From NCBI RefSeq assembly GCF_000143535.2, contig NC_037325.1:1798001-1862000 (forward strand): DNA of 64,000 bases, in the 5' to 3' direction. The stretch is from Botrytis cinerea B05.10. Lineage: Eukaryota; Ascomycota; Leotiomycetes; Helotiales; Sclerotiniaceae. The position numbers and the translations under genes were made by a program. The notes beneath the pieces are model-generated. The model saw only the letters and a program-made list of their open reading frames with translations. It was not told the DNA's origin and made no database searches. This document shows positions 1 through 12,500 of the stretch, one piece after another. The stretch's first letter is position 1; each line of letters starts with the position of its first letter.

Positions 1-2563
1 TGAATTACCAATGCTACTCATCTCTTTCACTAAAATTAATATCTGTATAGTTTCTCACACTGGATTGAAGAGTCAATTTCTTCGTTTGTGATATTTTTCG
101 TTTGTGATATTTTTCGTTTGTGATATTTTTCGTTTTGAGGCGTTAGTTTTACCATTCCAGCGTAGACCCTCATAGCCTGATAAGCCTGGTTCTAAATTCC
201 CCGAGAATGTCCTCTCTTTTCGGTTTCAGCAGATGGATCTAAAATCAGCCTTTTAAATTCCAAAATCGAAGTTCCTAGTGTATCAGGTCCCTAGTCCCAC
301 ATTCAAGAATCCTCCTCTTCCATTTCGTTGTCGGTATCACTTGTCCCCTAAAATTCTGAATGTGCATCTAACTCTCTCTTTGAAAGTGTCAAGAATGTAA
401 CATTCTCCAATGGCATAACCTCAACTTATCTTCCACAATGAACCACATTTACTTGAAACATTGAGTTCATCGTCTGATCCCCATCAACCAAAGCTCACAA
501 TCTTCCTCTCCAGTATAAACAATTCAATCATGACCTAGCTCCCTCGTCTTCACTGCCCCTGGGTGAATTCACCAAAAAATCAAAGACTTCCGCGCCAAGC
601 AAAGATGTGCTAGAGGTCTCCTCCCACCGATATCGCATCTCTATACCGGGTTATAAAAGAACCACTTCGCAACCTCTCATCCCTACGACCTGAATATAGT
701 CCAGAACTCTGCGCTAGACAAGGAAATCGCCTCATGGTCTCCTATGCCTCAGGTATAATCGTGCAGGTGCTTCATGATATGCACATGAACATATGCAATG
801 GCGAAGCCCGCGTCAAAATGAATAGACCTACTAATCTGTCAACTATTCTTATCCTCATCCGTAGACTCAGGAACTGCAACATCCCACTTTGCACCTGCCT
901 GAAATCATGGCCATCTTGCAAGTTGGAGCAGGAGCTAAGGCCACAGTAACATTATCGCACGACCGAAGACTCCATCTGCGGATCAAGGATTTCTCCAAAG
1001 GTGTGACTCTCTTTGAGGTTGTTGATCATAGAATCGAATAAGCGAGGCTGCATCCCCTCAGCAAGGTGAACGCACAATCACTTCCTGTTGCTGACGCCTT
1101 GAAGACAACATCCTGAAGTATATTACAGATTGTGCCAGCTATCTTCCTAAAAACTATAAGCTTCGTTGATCGAATTCTCTCAGAACTTACTCATTTCAAG
1201 AGCTTTTGGCTGTGATGTTTTGTCAATTGTAAGTCTTTCGTCCACTTGCCCTACTCATCCTAACTTCAGCCGAGTTCTCTTTCACAGCTCTCATCCCAAA
1301 TTCAGAACCAGCCTTGTCTCTAATTCTCCAGCCCTCTCGAGTAACCAATCATATAATTTAGGGTTGTGAAATTACCAGTCGGCAGAATCCAGAAATAAAC
1401 ACAGCTAAGCAACCATCTTGACCGCCGTAGTTCCCGACCATTCTTTCATCTTCTTTCTCTCGAAATCACAACAATATTTTCTTGACATAGCAACACAACA
1501 ACTTTTGCTGAGAATTGGCATTTGCAGTTTCCCAAATCGGTGCTCTTTTACTCCTTATTCTTTCTTGAGAAAAGGAGTATTTCTCCTACTTTTCAAAAAT
1601 CTTTCTAATAATCGAAATTTGAATCTGCGATACATTTTTGACCTTCAAGGTTGTGAAAGACCTCTCAATACTACTGCTCACCTAACAAGAAAGCGGGACT
1701 AAACTTGGCAGTATCTGCTAGAAATTTGCAATCTGTTTGCTTCTTCTTGTAAGTATTGATTTCTATTCTTTTCTGAAGGGCTTCAAAGCTCTGCATCTCA
1801 CTGCCTTGAATTGTTTTCTCCAGAGGACTTCAAGATTATTTTGAATCAAGGTCTTGGCTAATACTTCTTCAAATCGAAGAGTAGTTTGATTATCTGCTAT
1901 TTTATCTTCTAGATTGCACATAATCTATTACTTCTTGCTAGACATTGTGAGTATTCATATCCACTTTCTCAAAACCTTTCTTGAAGCCCAAACGCTACAA
2001 GAACTCGAATTTCTCTACGAAGATGCTGCCAGGACCATGGTTATATGTTTTGACTTCATTTCAGGAATTACTGACAGTGTCTCTTTCCAGGAAAGATACA
2101 ATTAGCTCAGTAGTTGCTCCTTAGTCTACACTTGCTGTAAGTTCATTCCTTCCTCTTCTTCTTTGTCATTAATTCTTAACAATTGATGACATAACAAGGT
2201 CTTGCAGCTCTTATTGATATCTGCAAGTCTATTGAATTGGGCAAATTCATTATTGGACATTGACTAATGTATTGTGAAATTCCCACAGCCTCATACTACC
2301 GTACAATCACATTTCAAATCGCTTTCATTTGCTCACTTGCAACTACAAAGCATTGTGTCAATACAATCACAGACATTCAAAAGACAACTGTATGCAGATC
2401 CACAAAGCACTACTTTCATGATTCTGTTGCTGAATAGATTTCAATTAGGTTTTGTGCTAATAGGGAACGCATCCTACCATCAACGATCGTCTTTCTACTA
2501 AATTAGTGAGATACTTTCAACAACCAAGAAACAACATCAGTTTCTTCAATATCCACCACAGCT
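1..2563. other. Gene-free 5' region with a probable long leader of the downstream gene
   Basis: No reading frame here looks like a protein. The last 1.2 kb (about 1380-2563) is rich in pyrimidines. It carries several good intron signals, with donors near 1748 (GTAAGT), 1946 (GTGAGT) and 2139 (GTAAGT), each followed by a pyrimidine tract and AG. This fits a long 5' untranslated leader with its own introns, spliced onto the gene that starts at 2564. Transcription start and exact UTR exons are inferred, not visible. Confidence 0.35.
83..137. repeat. Short 16-bp tandem repeat, three copies plus a partial copy
   Basis: The unit CGTTTGTGATATTTTT occurs three times head to tail with no mismatch, and a truncated fourth copy follows. 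It is a simple minisatellite with no coding sense; nothing nearby suggests a function. Confidence 0.85.
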
Positions 2564-4660
2564 ATGACTACTGTCAAACCAATTGTCGAGGAGCGACAAC
2601 ATCACTCGTGGGGTTTGTTGGTGCAAGGAAGACCTGCTACTCCTTCCGAAGGTAGAGCTCAAGTAAGCCAGATCAAAGCAACATGAAACAAGATTATACT
2701 CTAACAAGCTTTCAGCAATACACTAGGATTGGATCAAAGGATACTCAATCTCTAATCACCCACAATAATGGAACATGTTTGGAGTTCGGCCCTTGGGTGT
2801 GTACCAGCCGCTATGTATCTCGTACACTGGCTAACAATTTCACAGGACTTAGTTGATGAATTCGATGCTACCAAACCATTCTACCAACAAATCCTTTTGA
2901 TCGACACCACGATTAAGGATATTCAATCAGTCAGATTTCGTCACAACGATACTGTTGGTGATGATATCGACGTCTTCAAGGGTTTCCGAACCATTCCTTA
3001 CACTGGTGAACGTCACCAGCACGTTTATCCAAATGGAGAGACCTATGTACAAGTACCAAGCTACTACGCGAGCGTAGCAAATACGCCTTCCATGTACTCT
3101 ACATCCAATAAATCAGATGTTATCGGTGAGGCGCATCCAGGCCTGTCTTCCGATACTAGGTTTGGCGTTTTGGTACCAAGCCAGGATCGAACCGTAGGGC
3201 GTGGTGGCGGCTCACATCGAGGAGGTTCTGATCGTGGAAGAGGCAACCAGCACCATGGTGAGCGTGGTGGTTACGCGCAGCATTTAAATCGCCGCGGAAG
3301 ACGTGATCAGCAGTTTGGTCGTGGTCAAGGACAGGGACGTGGTGATGTACGAGGTGATTGGCGCGGTACCTTTCGTAATGTTGGACGCGGTGGACGCCAC
3401 CATGACAATACCAATCATCAAGTATCTGTGCAAGGTCGGGAGCCGATGAATGATCACGGAAATGAGCAAGTTTGGGGTAATGGTCGTGGCGAGAGCACTT
3501 CCAGCTATCATCAAGAAGCTGGCCAAATGTATGCAAACTACAATGAAACTGATCGCACCTATCCTACTTTCAGCGAAGATAATAGTGCTTATCCAGCTTA
3601 CGCCATCTATAACCGTGTTGAAAACAATTACATAGGACACAATGGGGAGATGTTCGCTCATAATTATATGACAAGTGGCCAACAAGGTCCTGTCTACCTA
3701 GGATATGAGGAAAATTATCCTCTGGCTCCATCGAATGCATCTATGATGGGTATCAACGGACAGGCAAGCCCCTACTTTGTCCCAGTTGACACCGACGGAA
3801 ATCCTTACTCCTCTCCGGTCTTTTACCCATACTCTCGCAATGCAGCCAATGGTTATGGTTATGCAAATAATCATCCAATTTTGCATTCACCAGAGTCGAT
3901 TGAGAACTATGAGGGCGTTCGTTCTCAATACTTCGTACCTGGTCAAGACATTGGTGTTGCTGTTCCCATGGGACCCGAGCACAGTCGTGCAAACCCGCAT
4001 CCTCGTGTCGTTTTACCACCAACAACACCTGGCACACAAATGCTTGCGAAAAATTCCGCAGCCTCCGAGGGATTTCTAGGTGCTAACGTACAACCACCAA
4101 CCCTATTTAGAACTACGCCCGGCCGTTCTCCAATGAGAACCACGACGGATGAAGGCTCGCCACTTATGCGTCCTCGACGTCATGCAACAGACCCCACCGT
4201 TTCGTTCACTCCTTTAAGTCATGGTCGCTCAACTTCAGGATCTGGTACAGACTTACGTCGCTTGGCAACAGGCAACTCCGGATTCGCAATTGCCGAGGCA
4301 AGAAGCTCTCCTAGTGCTGGTACTTTTTCACCAGAATCGCCACATAATACCAATGCAAACTCAACAGCTAGAAGCTCCCCTGGCCTTTCATTCTCTAATC
4401 TTAACATCACTGGTCCTATGGCAAGAACCTCATCTTCCCATGAGTTGAAGTATATTGGATACACCATTCAAGGCCAAACTGGACAACCTTCTGGTTCTAC
4501 TTCGCGCACTTCAACACCGATTGCCAACCCTGGTCGCCGATGGTTTGAGGCCAGACAATTCGTACCAAGTGGCAGTAGAGTGTCATCTCCAGGTACGGCC
4601 AGTCCTGGACCTAACAACAGATTCTGGGCTGAGTCAAGATCCGAGAATGGACAGAAGTAG
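2564..4660 (+). CDS. RGG/RG-rich low-complexity protein, probable RNA-binding, unnamed
   Basis: Proposed exons 2564-2662, 2716-2796 and 2846-4660 give a 664-residue protein. Both introns are phase 0 with clean GT..AG ends, and CTAAC branch sites sit just before each acceptor. The ATG at 2564 is preferred because it opens a frame that splices cleanly into the large exon. An ATG at 2768 lies inside exon 2 in another frame. The N-terminal ~115 residues look folded, but I do not recognise the family. Residues ~175-250 carry many RGG/RG repeats mixed with His, Asn and Gln, typical of RNA-binding or condensate-forming proteins. The rest is Ser/Pro/Asn/Tyr-rich, including several SP and TP sites near the C terminus. 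RNA binding is inferred from composition only. Confidence 0.75.
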
Positions 4661-5223
4661 GCGGGGCAGATTATGAGTAACTTGTGGATAGATGCGTGGG
4701 AAACGTGGAATAATTGAAGATACCGCGGTATCAGGGAAGGTTATGAAATTGGCGAACAGGCATACGATACTCGAATAGTAGTTGACGAGTCTTTATAGTT
4801 GGGGTCTTCCTCGACTTTTACTTTGTCATCTATTTAAACGGTTTAATAGCGAAGGGGAATATGGCATCCGAAAACTTAGTTAGATAGCGAACATCTTGAG
4901 AAATCGAAGTCAACATCGACTGTCTACTCAGCCGGCCATTGCTTGATAGTCATTTTTGATTTCAGCTGCGGTCTGGTTGTGGTCTGGTTGCACGTAGTTT
5001 CACAAAATAAACAGAACTGCTTTTCAAAAAATTGTGGCTCCCCTTTGATCGATGTGAGACGTGTAAAACGTGGAGAAGGAAAAGAAGGAAGCAGCCGCCG
5101 CAAACGAGGAACGTAGTTGAAGTGATTAGTAAGCACATTTCTTATCCGGTCCTTCCTTATCGAAGCTGCAAGCTCCAAGCTTTCAAAAATGGTGAAGGCA
5201 ACAGCGAGCTTCAAATATTCAGA
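4661..5223. other. Intergenic spacer
   Basis: Holds the 3' flank of the RGG-rich gene and the promoter side of hus1. Short reading frames on both strands are not protein-like. No repeat or RNA gene seen. Confidence 0.6.
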
Positions 5224-6461
5224 ATGCGGTTCAAGACTTCTGTTAAGAATATTCAAACGTTCAGCAGTAAGTGGAATGTCTCGACTTCTCTTCAGGAAAT
5301 CTTAGTGGCTTACGGAACTATAGAACTCACAGCATCATTGTCATCACTTGGTAAAGTAGCTTGGGTGCGTCTTGACGATAATGGAGTACGATTCACAATT
5401 ATTCCTGAGACAGGAACTCAAGTATGGGCGTAGGTATTGCCTCATATACAGCCTGAATTATAATGCTGACCTTGAGAAGGTCCCTCGCGATCGATTCCAT
5501 TTTTGAAGACTACACAATTCAATCTGCCGCTCCAGATAATACAATCAATATAGAATTACCCCTCCCACCCCTCCATCGCGCTTTGAAATCCGCAATTAAC
5601 GCGTCATCTGCTTCTATACGACTCACCAAACGAGATGGCATGCCAGTCTTATCCCTTACTGTTATTACAAATACAATGATGCATGGAAAAAGTGCAAACT
5701 TTCTTGGTGGCGAAGGTGGACAAGCAGACCCGTTTGGAGAGGGCTTCCGGGAAGAAAGTCTTGATGCGAACATGAGAAGGGACAGAGAAGCCATTGTTAC
5801 TCAGGATATACCAATACGTATCTTGACGGCAGATAGTGTTGAGGGAATACATGAACCAAGAGTTAGGGATCCAGATGCGCATATCATGTTACCTTCTTTG
5901 ATACAACTCAAAGCTATCTCGGAACGTTTTACAAAACTCGCAATGGCCACTGCATCCGGTGGAACTAGGGCAGTTAGTGGAGGAAACATACCTAAGTTAG
6001 AATTGAGTGCAAATATGCATGGAAGTCTAAGGCTGAGTATTGCTACGGATGCATTGAACATTTCAAGCGTTTGGACAGGTCTTAATAATCCGGAATTGGA
6101 TCCAAGAGAATTGGAGGATGGTGTTAATGAAATTCAAAATCATCCAGCTACATTACTTAAAGCTGCCGGTCCAGATGCTTGGTCGACTGTTAGAATAGAT
6201 GGAAGAGATTGGGGAAGGGTACTTAGTGTTGGAAGACTTGGTGGAAGAGTAATTGCATGTGAGTATTGGAGATTCCTATGTTGATTATTGATGCCAATTA
6301 CTCTAGGTTTTGTCAATGACCATGCGTTGATTTTATATGTGTACCTCGACAACTGCGATGATAGTGGAGAGGAATCTGTTTTAACGGTATGGCCGACTCT
6401 CCTCAACAACATTGGTATTTCTAACGTTTACTAGTACTACATTTCCTCTTTCAGTGTATAA
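5224..6461 (+). CDS. hus1: Hus1-like checkpoint clamp subunit (9-1-1 complex)
   Basis: Proposed exons 5224-5266, 5324-5429, 5480-6258, 6307-6386 and 6435-6461 give 344 residues. The N terminus starts MRFKT and, after splicing, runs into FSKLTASLSSLGKVAW. The C terminus ends VLTYYISSFSV. Both ends match the Hus1/Mec3 family, whose first strand begins with the initiator Met and whose C terminus closes the sliding-clamp fold. Hus1 pairs with Rad9 and Rad1 as a PCNA-like ring loaded at DNA damage to activate the ATR-type checkpoint, in the nucleus. Length is close to fungal homologues. The last exon holds only eight codons plus the stop and would be missed without splicing. Each junction keeps frame (phases 1, 2, 1, 0), which supports the model. 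An in-frame ATG at 5032 is too far upstream to fit the family. Confidence 0.9.
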
Positions 6462-8482
6462 ATCATCAAGAGGAGTCTGAAAATATTGTTCTAGCGATGG
6501 CGTTTGGGTTGATACCATATTTTGTATTGAACATTTGTATAGCAAGAAATTCCCTTTATGATTACACTTTCCAGGGTGTGGCTTCATGGACACCAATACA
6601 ATCTCCAGCTTTAGTATACACCCTGGTAGATTGCAAATGTAATGTTGAGATTCCAGTCCTGCACTTCTTGTTCGATTTCCCCGTGTTACTACAAATATTC
6701 GGCCGTCTCTTGCACCCATCTCGCCAACCCCGCCTCTCACTTATTTGTGGCAGTTCACAAGAATCTCGCCACTCCCTTTCCCACCAAGCTCCCCAAGAAA
6801 TTTCATCCCAGATACGACCAAAGAGTATCCTTGATATCCTTCCAAAGATATCCAATATCAGAGTCCCGCAAGAGCAAGTACCCTGGCCAATCGTTGGTTA
6901 TCTGGTTGATGCTTGATTTTGTTTATCGCTTGCAGTGTTAGGAATCCTGACTGACTCCATATCTAAGTAAGAATTGTGCAGATCTTTGAAAGGATAAATA
7001 TGTATCCTAAATATTCTCGAAAGATTCTGCTAGATTTTAATCAAATGCCTGGTAAATGTTCGCTAGATACCACTGATTACAAAATGTGTCTTGTGTCTAT
7101 AGTCTGAGATTTAACTTCCGTTACTTCAATAATTGTATTGAAATATGGAAAAACGCCGAGGACAAGTTCTTAACTTCATGCATGCAATACACTGTTCCTA
7201 TCTCCTATTTTTGTGCGCCAACCTCTTTCCAACTCAGTATCTATTTTGTTGCCAAGATTTTGGAGAGATTTCGATTTTGATCAGAGACTGATGTTAATAT
7301 TCAATTTACTACGAGCCCCTGCATAGTCGTGTTATGATGTTACATGTGAGAATATCAGAGCCGCGTCGTACTATATTTGCAAGCAGTCTGCATTTTAATT
7401 GTTTCTAGCATTGTGAGGGAAGATTAATGATAGAAGCCTACAGTACTAGCAACACTTCATCTGCAACGAGAAATGTTTGCTAGTATACAATGCTATTTTG
7501 TATGAATGACTCGTCTGTTGTTTGCTAGTAGAGCTTGTGTGGCTATCATGCAGATACTACTTTTAAATGAGGGCAGTTTCCCAGACTATTTAAGGTGGTA
7601 ATTTCTTATGTTAAATTTACTCTTAATTGGTATTGTGTGCTAGAATTTGTGGAAATCTGTTATCGGTTTTGTTCACCAAACGGAGAGCAGGCCAGCGGGA
7701 CGCATATATTAGTGACTATATAGAATTGAACATAGTGATCTAAATTTAACCAAGTCAGGGAAGATATTTTATATGCAATTGAGGTGCAGGTGCCAAATAT
7801 TTCTAAAACTCCCCCTTATTTTTCTATGCATTAGTTTATAAGCTTTTCGTCTATTTCGCTTAAAATTTAGGAATTTTGGTTGTTCCGAGACGAGCTGATC
7901 TCACTGATGGCTATTCCGCGGAACAGTAGCTTTATGATAAAATAGTGTTTGTAATGAAGTCTTAGGTTCTCTGGATCAGATACTTGAATTAGCATTAATT
8001 TGTAGGACATGCAGTAAAAAAGTCGAGACGGCCGTAAAGAATTCTGTCAAGCCGGGATCTTTTTAGTCTCTGGTAACTCTTTAGACGTAAATGAGCACTC
8101 ATTATGTCATATTCATATTATAGACTTAAGTTTTTGTATCCTATTGATTCATTGGGGTGAGGAGTTTCACTTTTTGGAGAGACGTCAAGGAAAAGGAGCA
8201 TAATAGGTGCCCCAGATAGAGAAGCACTTCGCGCAATCTGCCTGTATCCATTCAGTTGGGTCTTTCAAGCAAGGACATCTCGAATGATAATCGTCTAGTA
8301 GTATCACACACTTCTTGTACTCGTTTCGAGTCAATTTGTCAAAGAGTCAAAGAAAATAACCCATGCAATACGTCAGAGAACTAATCAAAGAATTTTGATC
8401 CTTAACATCTCTTTTTATAGACGAAATGAAGAAATACAACGAGCCAAAAAGGTTTGTCCCAGATAAACATAGGCAGTTCATG

Positions 8483-8556
8483 TTGTTACTGCACTGATTT
8501 CGTCTGTATAAGTATGCGCAGGGATACTTATACAGACGAAATCAGTGCAGTAACAA
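8483..8556. repeat. Perfect 33-bp inverted repeat with an 8-nt loop
   Basis: The left arm 8483-8515 and right arm 8524-8556 are exact reverse complements. They are separated by GCGCAGGG. Beyond one mismatch, two more bases also pair. On a transcript or extruded DNA this would form a very stable hairpin. No target-site duplication or transposase is seen; it may be a snap-back duplication or a MITE remnant. Confidence 0.9.
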
Positions 8557-9153
8557 TATGGTGATTTGAAATCACACTAAATATCCTAGTATCCTCCTAT
8601 AGTCTTTGCGGCTTAGTGGAAAGTACTAGAAGCGCGGCTCAGGTACACATAATTGTATATATAAATAGACAAACACTCCGACAGCCTGGGAAGGAAACCT
8701 ACACGAGCAGGTATCCAGAGTCGGCTGGCTAGAAAACAGCTAATATACTAAAATCTATCCTTTGGCCCTTGCTTACTTCTTGATGACGATACGTGCAGCA
8801 AGTTCGTGATGTCGATTTCTGATCCCACTAAATTATTTTGGTATGGGGACTCTCCTCACCCACCAACCCGTTATGCCCTGGCATGATATTTTCTGCATGC
8901 ACTCTAAGTTAATGGAGGTTAGGTACCAACATCAACATAGTAAGGGTCTATCACGCACAAATAACCTTATTGATGCTAAACCATTCATGTTAACCAACAA
9001 CATCTGAGATACAGCCCCATCAAACAACGGGAACAATGGTCGTTGGTGCAACATATCTTAAACTCTGCAGTATGATCACTTACAAATCTCGTTGATGATA
9101 TGCGCCCATACGGCAATTTTCTTGTGACCGAGAAACATCCGCGTAGAACAATG

Positions 9154-9172
9154 CTCACAATGCCATTGTGAG
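9154..9172. repeat. 19-bp perfect palindrome upstream of the SAP-motif gene
   Basis: CTCACAATG and its exact reverse complement flank a single C. It lies about 385 bp before the ATG at 9558, where a dimeric regulator could bind. Function is speculative. Confidence 0.5.
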
Positions 9173-9557
9173 AATCGTTTCCTAAAAGTCTGCAGTATCA
9201 TCACCATGGTAATAGCTCTTGGCCAAGTAGGTTCAATTTGAAGCCGTAGATATTATGTTTTTGATTTTGCTAGCGTTGTTCCTGTAGACCTCCATTCATT
9301 TTTAAAGATCTTTTTGACTCCAGCTTTTCAAAAAAACACTAAAAGATTCTTAGACATCATTCTGATAATATACCTTCATTAGAAGTCTTAGACCACTTAC
9401 CAACACAACATCAACGACTTTCGCTAGTACATCTGCATAACATTTCAAACTCCATAACATCTATACGGGTTCCTAAGAGTCTTCTTTACTCTTCCAATTT
9501 TACATTACATTTGCATCACTTGCTCAATCACAGCAAGTCTTTGCACCAAACATCAAA

Positions 9558-12500
9558 ATGTCTTTCTCAGACTTTCCCGAAGACATGGAATCTGAATTCG
9601 CCAATTACTTAGGCGAAGATCCATCGACGTTCCCAAACAATGAGAACCTTGCCGCTTCCGCTCCAGTAGATTCTGTAGGACAGTCATCCTACAACTCAAG
9701 TGGAAGCTTCGACTGGAACCAATTCCTTGAGGCTGAGGGAGTTGAGAGATACTCATCTCCTGAAATCGACTGGGAATGGGATACCAGAGAGGGAAATTTT
9801 GTCGGGGTTGGAATTGGTCCGCCTTCAACGGTTGATGAGGATAGCTCCGAAGAGCCTGCACAGTCGTCAGGGCAAGATCAAGGGGCCCATACCATTGTCG
9901 AAAGCGAAAAAACCAACGAGCAACCCGTTGCAACGACTTCCGAACCTGAAGCTCAACCGGAAGAAAACATTCTCAACGATGACTCTCTTTTCGGAGAAGG
10001 CAATATTGACGATAATGAATCTCCAGTTCCAAATACCGGAGAAAATTTGAACGATGAAACTGTTGCAGTCGACACCCAGCCTCAAGACCCTTCTAAACAA
10101 GATCAGGAAGAGAAAGCAAATATTCCTGACGATGATTCCCTTTTCGGTAATAGCACCTCTGACGATATTGAAGTCCCCAAGATCAATGAGGAACGTCAAT
10201 CCGAGGCCGCAGCACAAGGAGTTAACAGCACCCCTAAACTTGTGGCTAATACACCACAACATAGCGACAGTGCTACTTCTGCACTGATTACTCCAGATGT
10301 AGATCTGAACAACGTCAACGCAGATGTTGACAATGATTCTCTGTTTGGTGAGTCTGATGATAACTTTCAGTCCACCCAGGAGGCGTCTTCAAAGGGCAAT
10401 TTTAAGCTCCAAGCAGCTGTTTCAGCACAAGCCGTCGATAATATACCTGCTGAAATACCATCAGATGATCTTGACGACCTTTTTGGCGACGAATTTGGGG
10501 CCAATTTCGAGGCGGAACTTGAGGCGGGAATCAAGAAAGATGGTGCCAATGCTGTAGCTCCCGCCGCTCCAAAGAACACAGGCCTTCATCTTCCAAAACT
10601 TCCTCGGAAGGTGTCCAAGCGCCAGGAACTACACCTTCCCGATCCTCCACGCGCGATAGCTAATCCACAGGGGCTACACCTCCCTGAGCCCCCTCAAAAG
10701 TCGGCTGGTTCTCGAGGGCTGCATCTCCCAGATCCCCCGCTTGTGGTAGCTAGCTCACAGGAACCAAACTTTCCTGTCCCTCCTCCTCGTGTGCCGACCA
10801 ATCCTCGGGAAGTTAATGTGTCAAATTCACCTCCTGAGACAGTTACCCAGCAGAGCGGAGCTGACATGTCGGCTCAAGCACAGATGGATGACCAAGATGA
10901 CCCTGATTCAACCAGAAACCGCAGGGTCAGAGCTAGTAGAATCCCGAAATCGGACATGAGTAGACCGAAAGGTAGAGGACAAGCAGGCAAAGTCCTTACC
11001 CAACTCTCTGGACCAGCTCCTTCTAAGTTGCAAGAAACTGAACCAAGCTCATCTTCTGGGGCTGATGATACCGCTGAGAAACCCACGCGTTTGCCTCGAT
11101 GGGCATTTGGAAAATACGGTAGTTTTGGAAAGCCCGTAGCTGGAAGCAAATATCGGAAGCCTGATAATTCGGCAAATAATCCGATACGCGTTGAAGATGA
11201 GCCAGGATCGGCTGATAAGATTGACGAAGTCAATCCTGAGAATCAGAATGTTTCTCAACCAGCTCCGGAGATTCCAGGCACTATTGACCTCACAAATGAC
11301 ACTGAGGATCACATAGCTGCGGGGAGTTCCATTCAGGATAATCAAAACGTCAACCATACTAATGGTCAAGACTTCGCTCAGAGTTACGCAAACTTCCAGC
11401 CCCCTCTCTACGGTGATCAGGAATTTGGGCAATCCGAAGGAAGCTTTCCAACTGCTCTCGAATGGAGCTTCATGCCAATTGTAAATGATCCAAACCCGGC
11501 TTCGAAATTGCAGACTCATCAGTATGATCTTGCTTTGGCCCCAAATAATGCGCCAATTGCAGTTCTCCAGCACCAGACTCTTCAGCATCCTACGATGGAG
11601 GGCAATCCAATTCAAGGCCACTCAATTGCTGGAGGCATTCCGTTTGTTGGCACCAATGCCCAATACCAAGTACAAGCACCTGATGTACATGGTACAAGTC
11701 GAACTGGTTTCTTTCTGAACAATGTACATCAGTCTCCATATTCCATGGATCAAACTGGCGTACATCATGCAGCATCTATTCCTCAGCCTATACAGAATGC
11801 TGACTATGCATATGGCAACTACGAGGCAGCGAACTTGCATGGTCAAGGTGGTGGCATGGTTCAATCAAACATACCCACCCAGGTAGCCATCCCAAGCATG
11901 GGAAAGTCATCCCAAAATCCAGCCATGTCCGCGAATGAAGGAGATAAAATTTCCTCTGGGTTGAATGAAAATCGCCCCAAAAAACGTCACAGCCACGAAC
12001 GTGCTGAATTTGGTGATCCTCGAGTATTACTGACATACAGCGAGTTCAAACAAATCTTCCCATTAGAACCAACACGTGGGTGCTTTGAAGTCGCCATTCA
12101 GAAGGAACGGGCAGCGGACGCGGCAATAATTGCCCGGGGAGGAGTTCCTCAACAGCGGCCGACCATACGTAAGGCAATAATTTGCACATGGAGCCAGGTG
12201 CAACATCTGAATCGGTAAGTTGCCTCGAAAGATCATTTGAGCTTTGATGAATTTATTGATGACTGATAATTTCTAGAATTCGTTCTGCTACTGGCGAGAA
12301 GCTTTTTGAACTGAAGCCAAAGGCGCACAAACGCCCTGCAGCCCTCCTAGAGAGCATGCGGAGGAAAAGAAAAGAACGTGGGGAAACCTCAGAATCCGAG
12401 CAGTTTGATATGGAACCAGAACCAAAGCGATTGAGACTCGCTCAAGAACCAACACAAATGGCCCCAGCACCTCGTGAACAGTATGGAGAGCGTACTTCAC

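Larger units (their letters stand above)
6462..9557. other. 3.1-kb AT-rich intergenic region
   Basis: No convincing gene. A 139-codon plus-strand frame at 6497-6916 overlaps equally long frames on the other strand and shows no family resemblance. The region contains a long perfect hairpin (8483-8556) and a 19-bp palindrome (9154-9172). The last ~200 bp before 9558 is the probable 5' leader of the next gene. Confidence 0.5.

Noticed and set aside
6497..6916. 139-codon plus-strand frame after hus1
   Set aside because: Equally long frames exist in other frames and on the other strand, with no domain or start context.
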